Shown: positions 1 to 8,101, counted from the stretch's first letter. The stretch: 64,000 bases of DNA from Barnesiella sp. WM24 (GCF_004570975.1 NZ_SPPC01000008.1:124001-188000), one strand, 5' to 3'. Notes: a model not told the origin generated them from the sequence alone. Translations and numbers: made by a program.

Positions 1-1
1 T

Positions 2-274
2 TATGCGGTCTTGCAAGTCGCAGGCGTCGTAATCCTGTAAATCATCAGTATCATTTAGAGGTATATATTCAGTTGTCTCGTAACGCCCGGCAGCGGGTTT
101 TGAGGCGATGACGTATTCATTGTCCAATTGTTCCATGCGGGCTTCACGCATCGGGTCATGGTCGGGGACTTTGCTGTGAGGGTAGGGTAGTGACTGCTGT
201 TTCTTCTTTTGGGAGAGCAGGTTGCGGATCATGTTAAAGATGGCAAGTTCGCCCAGGATATTCCAGAATGACAT
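2..274 (-). CDS. Hypothetical protein, partial (runs off left edge)
   Basis: An open frame on the minus strand starts at an ATG at 272-274 and is still open at the window edge, giving at least 91 codons. It begins MSFWNILGELAIFNMI, a hydrophobic N-terminus, followed by a basic stretch (RNLLSQKKK) and an acidic, polar region rich in Asp and Tyr. No known domain was recognised. It sits 14 bases downstream of a small membrane-protein gene on the same strand, so the two are probably cotranscribed. The end of the protein is not visible. Confidence 0.55.
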   Translation of the reverse strand, partial: MSFWNILGELAIFNMIRNLLSQKKKQQSLPYPHSKVPDHDPMREARMEQLDNEYVIASKPAAGRYETTEYIPLNDTDDLQDYDACDLQDRI

Positions 275-288
275 GGCGGAATGTTTTT

Positions 289-441
289 TTATCGGTTAAA
301 CTTTTCGAGGATTTTGGCGGAGATGTAATATACAAGGATTCCTACGGGCAATGCTACACAGAAAAAGAATGTGAGAAAGCCCGGACACGAGCATATGACT
401 ATAAACAATATTATAATCACCCATAAAACTATACCAAACAT
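289..441 (-). CDS. Small membrane protein, 50 aa
   Basis: A 50-residue frame begins MFGIVLWVIIILFIVICSC and ends KILEKFNR. It contains two hydrophobic segments (about residues 2-19 and 20-40) and a basic tail, so it is predicted to span the inner membrane once or as a hairpin. The frame is tightly spaced with the partial gene downstream, which supports it being real despite its size. Function is unknown. Confidence 0.55.
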   Translation of the reverse strand: MFGIVLWVIIILFIVICSCPGFLTFFFCVALPVGILVYYISAKILEKFNR

Positions 442-459
442 AATCAGGTCAATTTAAGG

Positions 460-537
460 TTAACTGATGTCGGCACCATCGTAGAGAGCCTGCCCAAGCC
501 AGGCGATAGCACAAAAAATAACAAAAATAAATCCCAT
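460..537 (-). CDS. Possible micro-ORF or remnant, hydrophobic
   Basis: A 25-codon frame from the ATG at 535-537 encodes a single hydrophobic helix with an acidic tail (…YDGADIS). The same frame stays open upstream for about 20 more codons with coding-like composition but no ATG. It is either a tiny membrane peptide or the 3' end of a decayed gene. It precedes the 50-aa membrane protein on the same strand. Confidence 0.25.
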   Translation of the reverse strand: MGFIFVIFCAIAWLGQALYDGADIS

Positions 538-640
538 AAGCGACTGTATTAAAATGTTGCAAGGAAAGCCATTACGACCTTCATCGGCAAATTTATGTCT
601 TTAGTGGGCGGGATTTAAGCACACTAATGTTAAATAATGC

Positions 641-1537
641 TTATGCCGTTCTTTTTTTGCGCAGTGAATGTTTCAGCTTGTCAACGAGATTGCGAGGTAT
701 GCGCCTCATGACCGGATGAGCTATAGAGGCAACAATCATCGCAGCTTTATATTTCAGGGCAAAAGAGAAGGAGTTGATTGTATCCAAGGTCATGACAAGC
801 ATTTCCGACATGCGCGCCTCTGTGTCGGGAGTGCTGTCGCTGTCAAGGTCGGCATTCTTGGTTATTATGCCGACGATGTGACCGTTGGCGGCTACACTGC
901 ACCTGACTGTGGCTATCCCCGACAGCATTTCGTTGATGTCATAGCGGTTGTCGTTGTTCCATATCACAAGCTTGTCGCCGTCGATGTCGACATTGTATTG
1001 GTGGAAGCCGCGATAGTTTTCGCGCAGGGCTTCATTGTGATGGTGGTTGAGATACAGTATGCCGCCGACGCGAAGACATTTCAAACATTCCATGATGCCA
1101 AGTGTCGGGTTGGCGCTGTGATCCAATGCGTTGCGCACATGAATCAGATCCACGCTTCCTTCCTTATAGGCAACCGAGACGCTTTCAAGCATTCCGAACC
1201 GTATACGTGGTTTTTCAGGGGCGTGACGCTCAAGGATGCGATTGTAAAAAGAAGCGAGAGGGTCGACCCGGTCTACGCGCACCGGGATGCCGCGAAATTC
1301 TGTCCCGAAAGTGTAGCTGAGCGCACATCCGAGGTCAATGAAGAGCGGGGTGGAGGAGCATGACGCGGCAAACTCGATAATATCAAAGTCGTCAAGCCTA
1401 CATTCCTTTCCGTAATCGCTCCATGAGTCGAGGGCTTTAAGGCTGCGACGGTGACTATAGTAGCTTTTCCAGAATGAGATTTCGTAGGGTATTCCTTTTA
1501 GCCATTTCTTAAAAGAATTGCGTTCGTCGGGTGTCAT
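641..1537 (-). CDS. SAM-dependent class I methyltransferase
   Basis: A 298-residue protein with a Rossmann methyltransferase core. Motif I is FIDLGCALSY near residue 66, the acidic end of strand 2 is in VDRVDP, the motif IV region is SVDLIHVRNALDH near residue 129, and the later post-motif is LRVGGILYL. The remaining ~70 C-terminal residues contain a hydrophobic amphipathic stretch and a basic tail. Substrate cannot be told; the NALDH…NHHHNEA arrangement resembles methyltransferases of glycan or lipid modification loci, but that is inference. It lies 114 bases downstream of the thiamine permease gene and may be a separate transcript. ATG start at 1535-1537. Confidence 0.75.
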   Translation of the reverse strand: MTPDERNSFKKWLKGIPYEISFWKSYYSHRRSLKALDSWSDYGKECRLDDFDIIEFAASCSSTPLFIDLGCALSYTFGTEFRGIPVRVDRVDPLASFYNRILERHAPEKPRIRFGMLESVSVAYKEGSVDLIHVRNALDHSANPTLGIMECLKCLRVGGILYLNHHHNEALRENYRGFHQYNVDIDGDKLVIWNNDNRYDINEMLSGIATVRCSVAANGHIVGIITKNADLDSDSTPDTEARMSEMLVMTLDTINSFSFALKYKAAMIVASIAHPVMRRIPRNLVDKLKHSLRKKRTA

Positions 1538-1651
1538 TGGGAATTGAGTGTTTGGTGCCTCGCATGAGAGGGAGGCAGTGCGGTTATAATGAGTTTGTTT
1601 TACAAATTTAAGGAAAATAGTGTGACCGTCAAACTATAACCGCACATATCG

Positions 1652-2278
1652 TCAGTCGGCGGAGTCAACCGGCTGCTTCATGAGCCGCTTCCATTTGGCA
1701 TAACCAAACAATGCGATTACCGTATAGCAGGCATACAGAATTGCGTAAAACGGGCGGTCCTTATAAAGGTATAGCCCGACACACACGGCGTCAACCAGTA
1801 TCCACGCGATCCACTGCTCTATATATTTGCGCGCGAGCATCCACATCGCCACTATGCTGAGCGAGGTGGTGAACGCGTCACAATAAGGCACGGTGCTGTC
1901 AGTGTATCTTGCAAGCCAGAAGGCTATTATGACATAAGTCACTGCAAAGGCGGCAACGCATCCCGCAAGCCGTCTGCCGTTGATGTGGCTTATGGGAAGC
2001 TCCTTTTTACGGGTATTTCCGCCTCTGCCTCTGTGCATGGTCCACGCGATGTAGCCATATATGGCTATCACGAAGTAGTAGATGTTCATGGCGAAGTCGG
2101 CATACAGTCCTGCGCGGTAATAGACCCAGAAAGATATTGTGGGCATGGCAATGTTGGCAAACCACATCTTAGGGTCGGCATGATACTCCCAGTAAAGATA
2201 TAGCAGTCCTATCAGGAACCCCGCTATCTCAAGGCAGCGGTCGAGCGTGAAAAAGTCGGTGACAGCTTCCATCGTCAT
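1652..2278 (-). CDS. pnuT: PnuC-family inner-membrane vitamin permease (thiamine, PnuT)
   Basis: A 208-residue integral membrane protein with about seven hydrophobic segments and PnuC-family features: WEYHADPKMWFAN near residue 28 and LYADFAMNIYYF followed by GYIAW near residues 57-77. PnuC relatives carry vitamin precursors that are trapped by phosphorylation. The gene follows the TonB receptor gene by four bases, and the pair is preceded by a TPP riboswitch, so the substrate is inferred to be thiamine rather than nicotinamide riboside. Bacteroides thetaiotaomicron has a comparable outer-membrane receptor/PnuT pair. No thiamine pyrophosphokinase gene follows here; the trapping kinase must be elsewhere or the next gene has been replaced. 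Confidence 0.85.
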   Translation of the reverse strand: MTMEAVTDFFTLDRCLEIAGFLIGLLYLYWEYHADPKMWFANIAMPTISFWVYYRAGLYADFAMNIYYFVIAIYGYIAWTMHRGRGGNTRKKELPISHINGRRLAGCVAAFAVTYVIIAFWLARYTDSTVPYCDAFTTSLSIVAMWMLARKYIEQWIAWILVDAVCVGLYLYKDRPFYAILYACYTVIALFGYAKWKRLMKQPVDSAD

Positions 2279-2282
2279 TTCT

Positions 2283-4532
2283 TTAGAATCTTACAGTGAC
2301 CGATGCAAGCACGTTGACCGGAGCCTGGGCGGCATATCCGCTGTAGCGGTAGATGACTTTCTCTCCATTTTCATCGACATAATATCCAGCCCCGGCATAT
2401 CCGTTGCTTTCATATTTTTCATTAAACAGGTTGTAGATGGAGAAGCCTGCGCGTAATTCTTTAAGACCGGCAATCTTTCCGAAATTGTAGCCCAGATGCA
2501 GGTTGCTTACAAAATAAGCGTCGAGCATCTGCTCGCGCGAATGGGCGTTGCTTAGATACTGGCTGCTTACGTAGTGGCTCTGAAGCGTGGCTTCAATGCG
2601 GCGATAGTGGAAGTTAAAAGCATTGTTAAGGGTGAATGACGGAGAAAAGGCTATCGGGGTAGAGCCGATGTAAACTCCTATAGGGTTGGTCCACTCATCC
2701 TCATAGATATATTCGGTAAAGTCTTTTATCCTGTTGCGTGACAGCGTGGCGTTTATCTGCCAGTCAAACCATCGGCACGGCATAAGCCCTCCCTGCAGCT
2801 CGATGCCGGCCCGGTAGCTGCGTGGCGCGTTTACGCTCAGTGGGTTGCCTGTGTCGGAGAGCTGTCCGGTCAGTACAAGCTGGTCTTTGTAGTCCATGTA
2901 ATACAGGTTGACTCCAAGGGTGAACATCCGGTGAGAGTAAGTGTATCCTATTTCATAGTCAAACATGCGCTCCGCTTTGGGGTCATGGTTGCGGTCGCCG
3001 TCGGTGAAGTTGTCGCGCACGGGTTCGCGATGAGCCACGCTCCAGGATGCAAATGCTCTGTTATGGCGCCCGTCGTTGAAACTTAATCCAAGCTTGGGGT
3101 TAAAGAAGTCATATTTCTTATGAATGTCAAGCGCTGCCATAGAGCCGGTGGTGTAGTCGAAGTTGTCGCTTACGCCGGAGAGCTTGTAGTCAAGATGACG
3201 ATACTGTAAGTCGGCAAATGCCGACAGGAGGTCGGTGACGGCAACGTTGGCGCGCACATATATATTTGCGTCAAATTTATCGCCGGTGTTGCGGTAATAC
3301 TCCTGAAGCGGATTAATCGGGCCGATATAATTGCGCACCCATTTGATGCGTCCGAAGTGGTCGCCGTTGAACAGGCTTGCCGAGCCGCCGAGAGTGACAT
3401 CTATATTGCCGTGGTTATAGTTGGCGGTCGCGGTCATTCCGCCAAAGTCATTGTCATTGAATTTCAGCCTGATAAGGTCGCTCTTTTTTATCTCTTCTCC
3501 ATCGGCGTTTATATATGGGGACAAGCCATATTCAATCAATGTGCGTCCGGTTTTCAGCTGGTCGTAGTGTCCGTCGCCTTTTGTGTAAAACAGCGCAGCG
3601 TTCAGGCGCCATCGTTCATTTATCGTCTGCCAGAAGTGGAGTTGGAAGTGATGTTGGGTGAAATGGTCTTTTTGGTCGGGGTAATATGCCGTGTTGCCGT
3701 CGCTGTCGGTGTATTTTCCACATGGATTGTAGCGTCTGCCATACTTTTCCATATCTTCTTTGGAGGCATAGTCCCACGCCATATAGGTCTCTTCGTTGCC
3801 TCCAAACGCGATGAGCCTCAAAGTCGTGTTGCCGTTGACGTAGCCCACCTGTCCGAAGTAGCTCCACAGCTTGGACGAAGCACGGTCGATATATCCGTCT
3901 GACCCGATATTGCTTATCCTGGCGTCGATTGTCCAGTGACCGCCAAGTAATCCTGACCCCGCACGCAAAGTGGCTTTATGGGTGTTGTACATGCCGTAGG
4001 CCCCGGAAAATTCACCGTAGGCATCGCTTGAGGGCGAGTCGGTGACCATGTTGATAGATGCCCCGAATGCGCCTGCTCCGTTTACGCTTGTGCCGGCGCC
4101 CCGCTGTATCTGGATGTCCTGCACTGACGATGCGAAGTCGGGCATGTTGACCCAGTAGACATTATGGCTCTCGGCATCGTTGACGGGGATTCCGTTGGTC
4201 ATGACATTTATGCGGGAGGCGTCGGTGCCGCGTACCCTGATGCCGCTGTAGCCAACACCGGCTCCTGCATCTGACGTTGATATTACCGACGGGGTCATCG
4301 AAAGAAGAAAGGGCAGGTCACGCCCGTCATTGTTTTTCTCGATTTCTTTCTTGCGTATCACATTGTATGCGACAGGAGTATTCTCATTGGCACGGTTTGC
4401 CGAAATCTCAATCTCGGGAAGCGTGACACCTAAAAGTGAATCGATTGCCGCCTCGCTCTCAGAGACGGCATGTATGTGGAATGTGCATGACGATACGCCA
4501 CACATTGCCATGAAAAGCAGCTGCTTGTTCAT
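2283..4532 (-). CDS. TonB-dependent outer-membrane receptor, probable thiamine transporter
   Basis: A 749-residue receptor. It has an N-terminal signal sequence, a TonB-box-like acidic region near residue 37, a plug domain (about residues 50-160, with the GIRVRGTD and IQIQRGAGTSVNGAGAFG signatures) and a C-terminal 22-strand barrel ending in a terminal Phe (…TVRF) as expected for BAM-inserted barrels. It lacks the carboxypeptidase-like N-terminal extension of SusC proteins. The TPP riboswitch lies directly upstream and a PnuC-type permease gene directly downstream, so the ligand is inferred to be thiamine or a thiamine phosphate. Its energy comes from TonB-ExbBD, not encoded here. Confidence 0.88.
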   Translation of the reverse strand: MNKQLLFMAMCGVSSCTFHIHAVSESEAAIDSLLGVTLPEIEISANRANENTPVAYNVIRKKEIEKNNDGRDLPFLLSMTPSVISTSDAGAGVGYSGIRVRGTDASRINVMTNGIPVNDAESHNVYWVNMPDFASSVQDIQIQRGAGTSVNGAGAFGASINMVTDSPSSDAYGEFSGAYGMYNTHKATLRAGSGLLGGHWTIDARISNIGSDGYIDRASSKLWSYFGQVGYVNGNTTLRLIAFGGNEETYMAWDYASKEDMEKYGRRYNPCGKYTDSDGNTAYYPDQKDHFTQHHFQLHFWQTINERWRLNAALFYTKGDGHYDQLKTGRTLIEYGLSPYINADGEEIKKSDLIRLKFNDNDFGGMTATANYNHGNIDVTLGGSASLFNGDHFGRIKWVRNYIGPINPLQEYYRNTGDKFDANIYVRANVAVTDLLSAFADLQYRHLDYKLSGVSDNFDYTTGSMAALDIHKKYDFFNPKLGLSFNDGRHNRAFASWSVAHREPVRDNFTDGDRNHDPKAERMFDYEIGYTYSHRMFTLGVNLYYMDYKDQLVLTGQLSDTGNPLSVNAPRSYRAGIELQGGLMPCRWFDWQINATLSRNRIKDFTEYIYEDEWTNPIGVYIGSTPIAFSPSFTLNNAFNFHYRRIEATLQSHYVSSQYLSNAHSREQMLDAYFVSNLHLGYNFGKIAGLKELRAGFSIYNLFNEKYESNGYAGAGYYVDENGEKVIYRYSGYAAQAPVNVLASVTVRF

Positions 4533-4540
4533 ATTGATGT

Positions 4541-4628
4541 TTTCTCTACGCCGGTATTACCCGGATCAGGTTCAAAGGGTATAATCTCAGCCGTAAGTGG
4601 CAACGCCACCTGTAGCACCCCTAAAATC
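4541..4628 (-). promoter_or_regulatory. TPP riboswitch (THI element)
   Basis: Read on the minus strand, the region contains the conserved THI-box blocks in order: GGGGTGC, then GGCTGAGA, ATACCC, TTGAACCTGATCCGGGTAA and TACCGGCGTAG. These are the pyrimidine-sensing and pyrophosphate-sensing helices of the TPP aptamer. Its 3' end lies about nine bases before the receptor start codon, with no room for a separate terminator, so control of translation initiation is likely. It should shut off the receptor and permease when TPP is plentiful. Confidence 0.95.
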
Positions 4629-4645
4629 TATTACTTAACTCGCCG

Positions 4646-4677
4646 CGAAATTACATAAAAATATCGTCAGATGCAAA
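4646..4677 (-). promoter_or_regulatory. Promoter of the thiamine uptake operon
   Basis: Minus-strand -7 box TAATTTCG (4646-4653, one mismatch to TAnnTTTG) and -33 box TTTG (4674-4677), separated by 20 bases. Transcription would start just upstream of the TPP aptamer. Confidence 0.6.
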
Positions 4678-4723
4678 AAATGTGTACTAACATAAAAAAG
4701 CGTTGAAGAAAAATGCGAAAATG

Positions 4724-4755
4724 TTTGGCGGTTTAAATATAAATGCATAACTTTG
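4724..4755 (+). promoter_or_regulatory. Promoter of tRNA-Met
   Basis: -33 TTTG at 4724-4727, 20 bases, and a perfect -7 TAACTTTG at 4748-4755, placing the start about 10-15 bases before the tRNA. Confidence 0.75.
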
Positions 4756-4773
4756 CACTCGCAAAACGGTAAT

Positions 4774-4850
4774 GGCGGGATAGCTCAGTTGGTTAGAGCG
4801 TCGGATTCATAACCCGGAGGTCTCGAGTTCAATTCTCGATCCCGCTACCA
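4774..4850 (+). tRNA. tRNA-Met (CAT)
   Basis: A 77-base cloverleaf with CCA encoded. The acceptor arm GGCGGGA pairs with TCCCGCT, the D arm is GCTC/GAGC, the anticodon loop is TTCATAA and the T arm is TCGAG/CTCGA. The anticodon stem lacks the three G-C pairs of an initiator, so elongator Met is most likely; an Ile tRNA with a modified CAT anticodon cannot be excluded. Confidence 0.93.
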
Positions 4851-4855
4851 GCAAC

Positions 4856-4890
4856 AAAAGATGCAACAGGTTGCCTGTTGCATCTTTTTT
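4856..4890 (+). terminator. Intrinsic terminator after tRNA-Met
   Basis: A perfect 11-bp stem, GATGCAACAGG and CCTGTTGCATC, with a three-base loop TTG, flanked by A and T runs. Confidence 0.9.
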
Positions 4891-4920
4891 GTTTTAGGTC
4901 GATATTTTATGTGAAAATTC

Positions 4921-4951
4921 TTGACCACATTCAAAACAATTATTAATTTTG
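4921..4951 (+). promoter_or_regulatory. Promoter of tRNA-Ser
   Basis: -33 TTG at 4921-4923 and -7 TAATTTTG at 4944-4951, 20 bases apart, ending 19 bases before the tRNA. Confidence 0.7.
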
Positions 4952-4970
4952 CATCCGCAAATCGACATGA

Positions 4971-5057
4971 GGAAAGATGCCGGAGTGGTCGATCGGGACG
5001 GTCTCGAAAACCGTTGTACCCTTACGGGTACCCAGGGTTCGAATCCCTGTCTTTCCG
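4971..5057 (+). tRNA. tRNA-Ser (CGA)
   Basis: An 87-base class II tRNA. The acceptor is GGAAAGA/TCTTTCC with discriminator G, the anticodon loop CTCGAAA reads CGA, and a long variable arm (GTACCC…GGGTAC) is present. CCA is not encoded. Confidence 0.93.
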
Positions 5058-5088
5058 CGAATGTACCCCACGTACATCACCAGAAAAG

Positions 5089-5121
5089 GCCTGTAACTAT
5101 CAAGTTTGCAGGCTTTTATTT
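5089..5121 (+). terminator. Probable terminator after tRNA-Ser
   Basis: An imperfect hairpin, GCCTG…AACT and AGTT…CAGGC, followed by TTTTATTTT. Confidence 0.6.
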
Positions 5122-5164
5122 TGCTCGCTCCCTTATTTATAGCTGTTAGTTGTGGCGGTAAGAC

Positions 5165-5656
5165 GACTCGGCTAAATATTTGCTTCTTCTGCTGGTAATC
5201 GGCATCATCTTCTTCACTTCTTCGATACTTTTCAATTCATTGCGCCAGCCTTTCGCAATAATCTTCATGATTCCGGTCTCCTTTATAGGAGTGTTCCTTA
5301 TATTCTATCTCCTACATCTTAATTTTGACCAAGGGGGATTTGCTTCTTTCATTCTCCTTTCCGGCATAACAGTCAACGCCGCCATCTACATACTCAATGA
5401 ATTCAATACCTTACGGAGGCAATATACGAAGGTGTCGCCTCGTAAGCTTTATGTCAATGCCTTACGCATAAAGATCGTGCCAATACTACTGACGGTGCTG
5501 TCTACCATCCTCGGTTTCCTGCCTTTTATCGTCGGAGAGTCGAAGGAGTCATTTTGGTATCCTCTCGCCATCGGCACAATGGGAGGTCTTGTCATGTCCC
5601 TTGTCGCAGTATTTTTAATACTTCCTATCGCCGTTATTTCTAAGAAAAACAAATAG
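5165..5656 (+). pseudogene. RND efflux pump inner-membrane gene, C-terminal fragment
   Basis: The frame encodes only the last ~160 residues of an AcrB/CusA-type RND transporter. It has four hydrophobic helices, including the segments LLVIGIIFFTSSILF, FILLSGITVNAAIYI and ILGFLPFIVG, and the terminal helix typical of the C-terminal membrane half. A full RND pump has over 1000 residues. An in-frame stop at 5159-5161 lies just upstream, and the only start candidate is a TTG at 5180 inside what should be a helix. It follows tRNA-Ser directly, so it is read as the scar of a deletion or insertion event at the tRNA rather than a working gene. Confidence 0.8.
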
Positions 5657-5760
5657 TCATGTAATATAAATGATTAGAGATACGTCCGGTTTTGACACTG
5701 TCCGGCAAAATCCTGCTTCGCGCTTTGTGTTTCAGTAAAACTTGAGGCTGTGTCTATGAT

Positions 5761-6135
5761 TTAAAGGGGGCGTTTTGCTATCTTTTCTCCGTATTTTCGC
5801 TCGAAAATATCGAAGTGCTCCTCGCCCCATTTAAGCATCAGGTCGATGATTGGTAGCAGTGATAGTCCGAGCTCGGTTATTTTATATTCTGAGCGGGGAG
5901 GGAGTTCCGGGTAGATTGTCTTCGTTACGAGTCCGTCTTCAACCATCTCTTTTAGCTGAATGTCAAGCACGCGGGGTGCCGCCTCGGGCAGACATTTGTG
6001 AATTTCGCTTGGTCGCTGTGGCTCACCGTCTCTCAGTTCATCAAGGATACATGACTTCCATTTCGACTCGATAAGACTCATTGTGAGCCTTAACGGACAG
6101 TCCAGATCCACGGGTATTTTCTTTTCGTATGCCAT
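5761..6135 (-). CDS. HxlR-family transcriptional regulator
   Basis: A 124-residue winged-helix protein of the HxlR family (MarR-like redox or aldehyde-sensing regulators). Features are the N-terminal Cys in DCPLRLTMSLI (HxlR proteins usually have one conserved Cys here), SKWKSCILDEL, the recognition region QRPSEIHKCLPE, and the dimerisation tail LLPIIDLMLKWGEEH. The ATG at 6133-6135 is chosen over upstream frame extensions because those run through the promoter and palindrome. It diverges from the SnoaL-like gene and probably represses it and itself through the palindrome between them. Confidence 0.88.
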   Translation of the reverse strand: MAYEKKIPVDLDCPLRLTMSLIESKWKSCILDELRDGEPQRPSEIHKCLPEAAPRVLDIQLKEMVEDGLVTKTIYPELPPRSEYKITELGLSLLPIIDLMLKWGEEHFDIFERKYGEKIAKRPL

Positions 6136-6164
6136 CGTTTCAGTTTTTATTTTCTTTCCGAATG

Positions 6165-6195
6165 TAAAGTTAGTCAATAACTGCCTAATTTCCAA
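6165..6195 (-). promoter_or_regulatory. Promoter of the hxlR-type gene
   Basis: Minus-strand -33 TTG (6193-6195) and -7 TAACTTTA (6165-6172), 20 bases apart. The TTG is the outer end of the left arm of the palindrome. Confidence 0.7.
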
Positions 6196-6239
6196 GTACC
6201 GAAAAATTATTCGGTATATGAATAATTTTTCGGTACTTG
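6193..6239. promoter_or_regulatory. Perfect palindromic operator between divergent promoters
   Basis: Two perfectly complementary 20-base arms, CAAGTACCGAAAAATTATTC (6193-6212) and its reverse complement (6220-6239), separated by seven bases. Inside it the half-site TACCGAA/TTCGGTA occurs three times. Both divergent -33 TTG boxes are the outermost bases of the arms, so an HxlR dimer (or two) bound here would block both promoters. Confidence 0.85.
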
Positions 6240-6267
6240 ATTTAGAGGTATTACCATTGTAACTTTG
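6237..6267 (+). promoter_or_regulatory. Promoter of the SnoaL-like gene
   Basis: -33 TTG at 6237-6239, 20 bases, -7 TAACTTTG at 6260-6267. A mirror image of the regulator promoter. Confidence 0.75.
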
Positions 6268-6328
6268 CATTCAGTTATCGCCTTGGCGCTTTGCCTTGGC
6301 AAAGAAAATCAAATAAATACATATAGAT

Positions 6329-6712
6329 ATGCGAAACGAAATCAAGGAATATGAAGCAGTGGCTCGTGCAGCCGAGAAGTTTGTAAAGAGTGTCGCCGAG
6401 GGCAACAGCGAGTATGCAAAGACTCTGTTCACCGACGATGCCGTGCTGTTCGGCATACTGAACGGCACCGTTGAGCGCGGCTCTATAGATCAGTTCTACC
6501 ACAATGTCGATACTGTCGGTGCCGGAGCGGAGTTCAAAGCCCGAATCGACGTTCTTGCCGTTGAGGAGACCGTGGCGGTCGTACGCGTCCTCGAAGAGGG
6601 GTGGGGCGGATCCATCGACTTCACCGACTTCCTCCTGATGCTCAAACTCGACGGCGAATGGAAGTGCGTGGCAAAAGCCTACAACCAGAACTCTGACACA
6701 ATTAAAGAGTGA
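6329..6712 (+). CDS. NTF2/SnoaL-like protein (putative lumazine-binding family)
   Basis: A 127-residue protein with the cone-shaped NTF2 fold pattern: a long N-terminal helix (EYEAVARAAEKFVKSVAEGN), the YAKTLFTDDAVLFGILNGTVERGS element, and strands ending DFTDFLLMLKLDGEWKCVAKAYN. That closing pattern is characteristic of the Bacteroidetes SnoaL/lumazine-binding-like family, which binds small hydrophobic ligands or acts as an isomerase or hydrolase. No catalytic residues can be assigned. It is the single target gene of the divergent HxlR regulator, so it is probably induced by a reactive or aromatic small molecule (inference). Confidence 0.75.
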   Translation: MRNEIKEYEAVARAAEKFVKSVAEGNSEYAKTLFTDDAVLFGILNGTVERGSIDQFYHNVDTVGAGAEFKARIDVLAVEETVAVVRVLEEGWGGSIDFTDFLLMLKLDGEWKCVAKAYNQNSDTIKE

Positions 6713-6738
6713 CACTGTAAAATCCGAAATCCAGTCTC

Positions 6739-7992
6739 TTATGATGCTTTGAAATTGAAGATTGGGCGGATTATGGTGTTGATGTTGACGGTGTCGCCTA
6801 TGTTGGCAATGATTTCCTCTGCCGGTTTATAGACCATAGGCGACTCGTCACGCGTAAACTCGTTGACCGATTCCGAGTAGATTCCCTTCATGGATGCCGC
6901 GAAGTCTTCCATCGTGATTTTCGCGTATGCCTGGCTTCGGCTCAATACACGTCCTGCCCCGTGGGGCGCTGAGCAGTTCCAGTCGGGATTACCCTTCCCG
7001 GTACAAAGCAACGACCCGTCGCGCATGTTCAGAGGGATTATGCAACGTTCGCCCCCGGCTGCCGAGATTGCACCTTTGCGGATTATATTTTCATCGCTTA
7101 TGTAGTTGTGGATTGATTCAAATTCCTCTTTTACTTCCACGCCCTCAAAAAAGCGCAAAAGCAGGAGAGATATAAGCTTACGGTTTAGCACTGCCCATCG
7201 CTGGCAAAGCCGCATGTCATGAAGATAATGCTCTCGGGCGTCACCCTCGACATAGCATAGTGCGGAAGGTAGCGATGGTTCAGCCTCGGTGTATTCCTTG
7301 CGCATTTTCTTGATGACGCTCTGTAGCTCGGAGCGGCGTCCTGCCGCCTTGTATTCCTCGATAATGTGCTTGATTCTCTCTTCAAACTCGTCGGCGCCGG
7401 CAGTAAGATGCTTCACGGCTTTTGCCTGATATATGTCGGCAACCTGCTTGCCAAGGTTGCGAGAACCGGTGTGAACCACAAGGTACACATTACCTTCTTC
7501 ATCCTTGTCAAGTTCGATGAAATGGTTGCCGCCTCCAAGCGAGCCGATTGCCTTGTTGATGCGCCCGGAGTCTTTAATATCACGGTAGCAGTAAAGTTCA
7601 GTCACAAGCTGCTTGGCCTCGCGGTAGATTTCCATCTCCTCGCCGACAAGCGGCTTGAAACCGCGTTTCTCTTCACGTACCCACATGCCGGAAGGCACGT
7701 TGCCAAGTATATGCTCGTGGAATGTGTGATAATCAATTTCATTGAGTTTGCCGAGGTTAAGAACGCGCATGCCGCAGCCGATGTCGACGCCGACAATGTT
7801 GGGGATAACCTTGTCGCCGAGGTCGCCTGTGAACCCGATTACACATCCGGCGCCGGCGTGTACGTCGGGCATGATGCGTATTTTCTTGTCGGAAAACACG
7901 TCAATCGACAGCAGTTGCTTGATCTGTTCCAGAGCGCTTTCTTCAACATTATCTGTGAATATCTTCACGTCATGTCCTTCTAAGGTCTTCAT
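6739..7992 (-). CDS. rtcB: RtcB-family RNA ligase (RtcB1)
   Basis: A 417-residue RtcB 3'-phosphate/5'-hydroxyl RNA ligase, which seals broken RNA using GTP and Mn. Family motifs are present: MPDVHAGAGC near residue 41, GVDIGCGM with the metal-binding Cys near 73, GSLGGGNHFIE, VHTGSRNLG, and the guanylylated His in SAPHGAGR. The ATG at 7990-7992 is preferred over an upstream one because family members start MKxxxG. It is a complete second copy; RtcB2 lies 1.5 kb away on the other strand. Its promoter carries the same operator as rtcB2, so the WYL regulator between them is inferred to control both. Confidence 0.93.
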   Translation of the reverse strand: MKTLEGHDVKIFTDNVEESALEQIKQLLSIDVFSDKKIRIMPDVHAGAGCVIGFTGDLGDKVIPNIVGVDIGCGMRVLNLGKLNEIDYHTFHEHILGNVPSGMWVREEKRGFKPLVGEEMEIYREAKQLVTELYCYRDIKDSGRINKAIGSLGGGNHFIELDKDEEGNVYLVVHTGSRNLGKQVADIYQAKAVKHLTAGADEFEERIKHIIEEYKAAGRRSELQSVIKKMRKEYTEAEPSLPSALCYVEGDAREHYLHDMRLCQRWAVLNRKLISLLLLRFFEGVEVKEEFESIHNYISDENIIRKGAISAAGGERCIIPLNMRDGSLLCTGKGNPDWNCSAPHGAGRVLSRSQAYAKITMEDFAASMKGIYSESVNEFTRDESPMVYKPAEEIIANIGDTVNINTIIRPIFNFKAS

Positions 7993-8101
7993 AATTCTGT
8001 AATTTTTATAATTCTGATGCAATGACGGAGTCCTCGCGAGTCAGCCGAGAGCGTGGTCGGCCTCAGGTCGGTAAGCGGTGGCTTGTCACTCGGATTGACC
8101 G

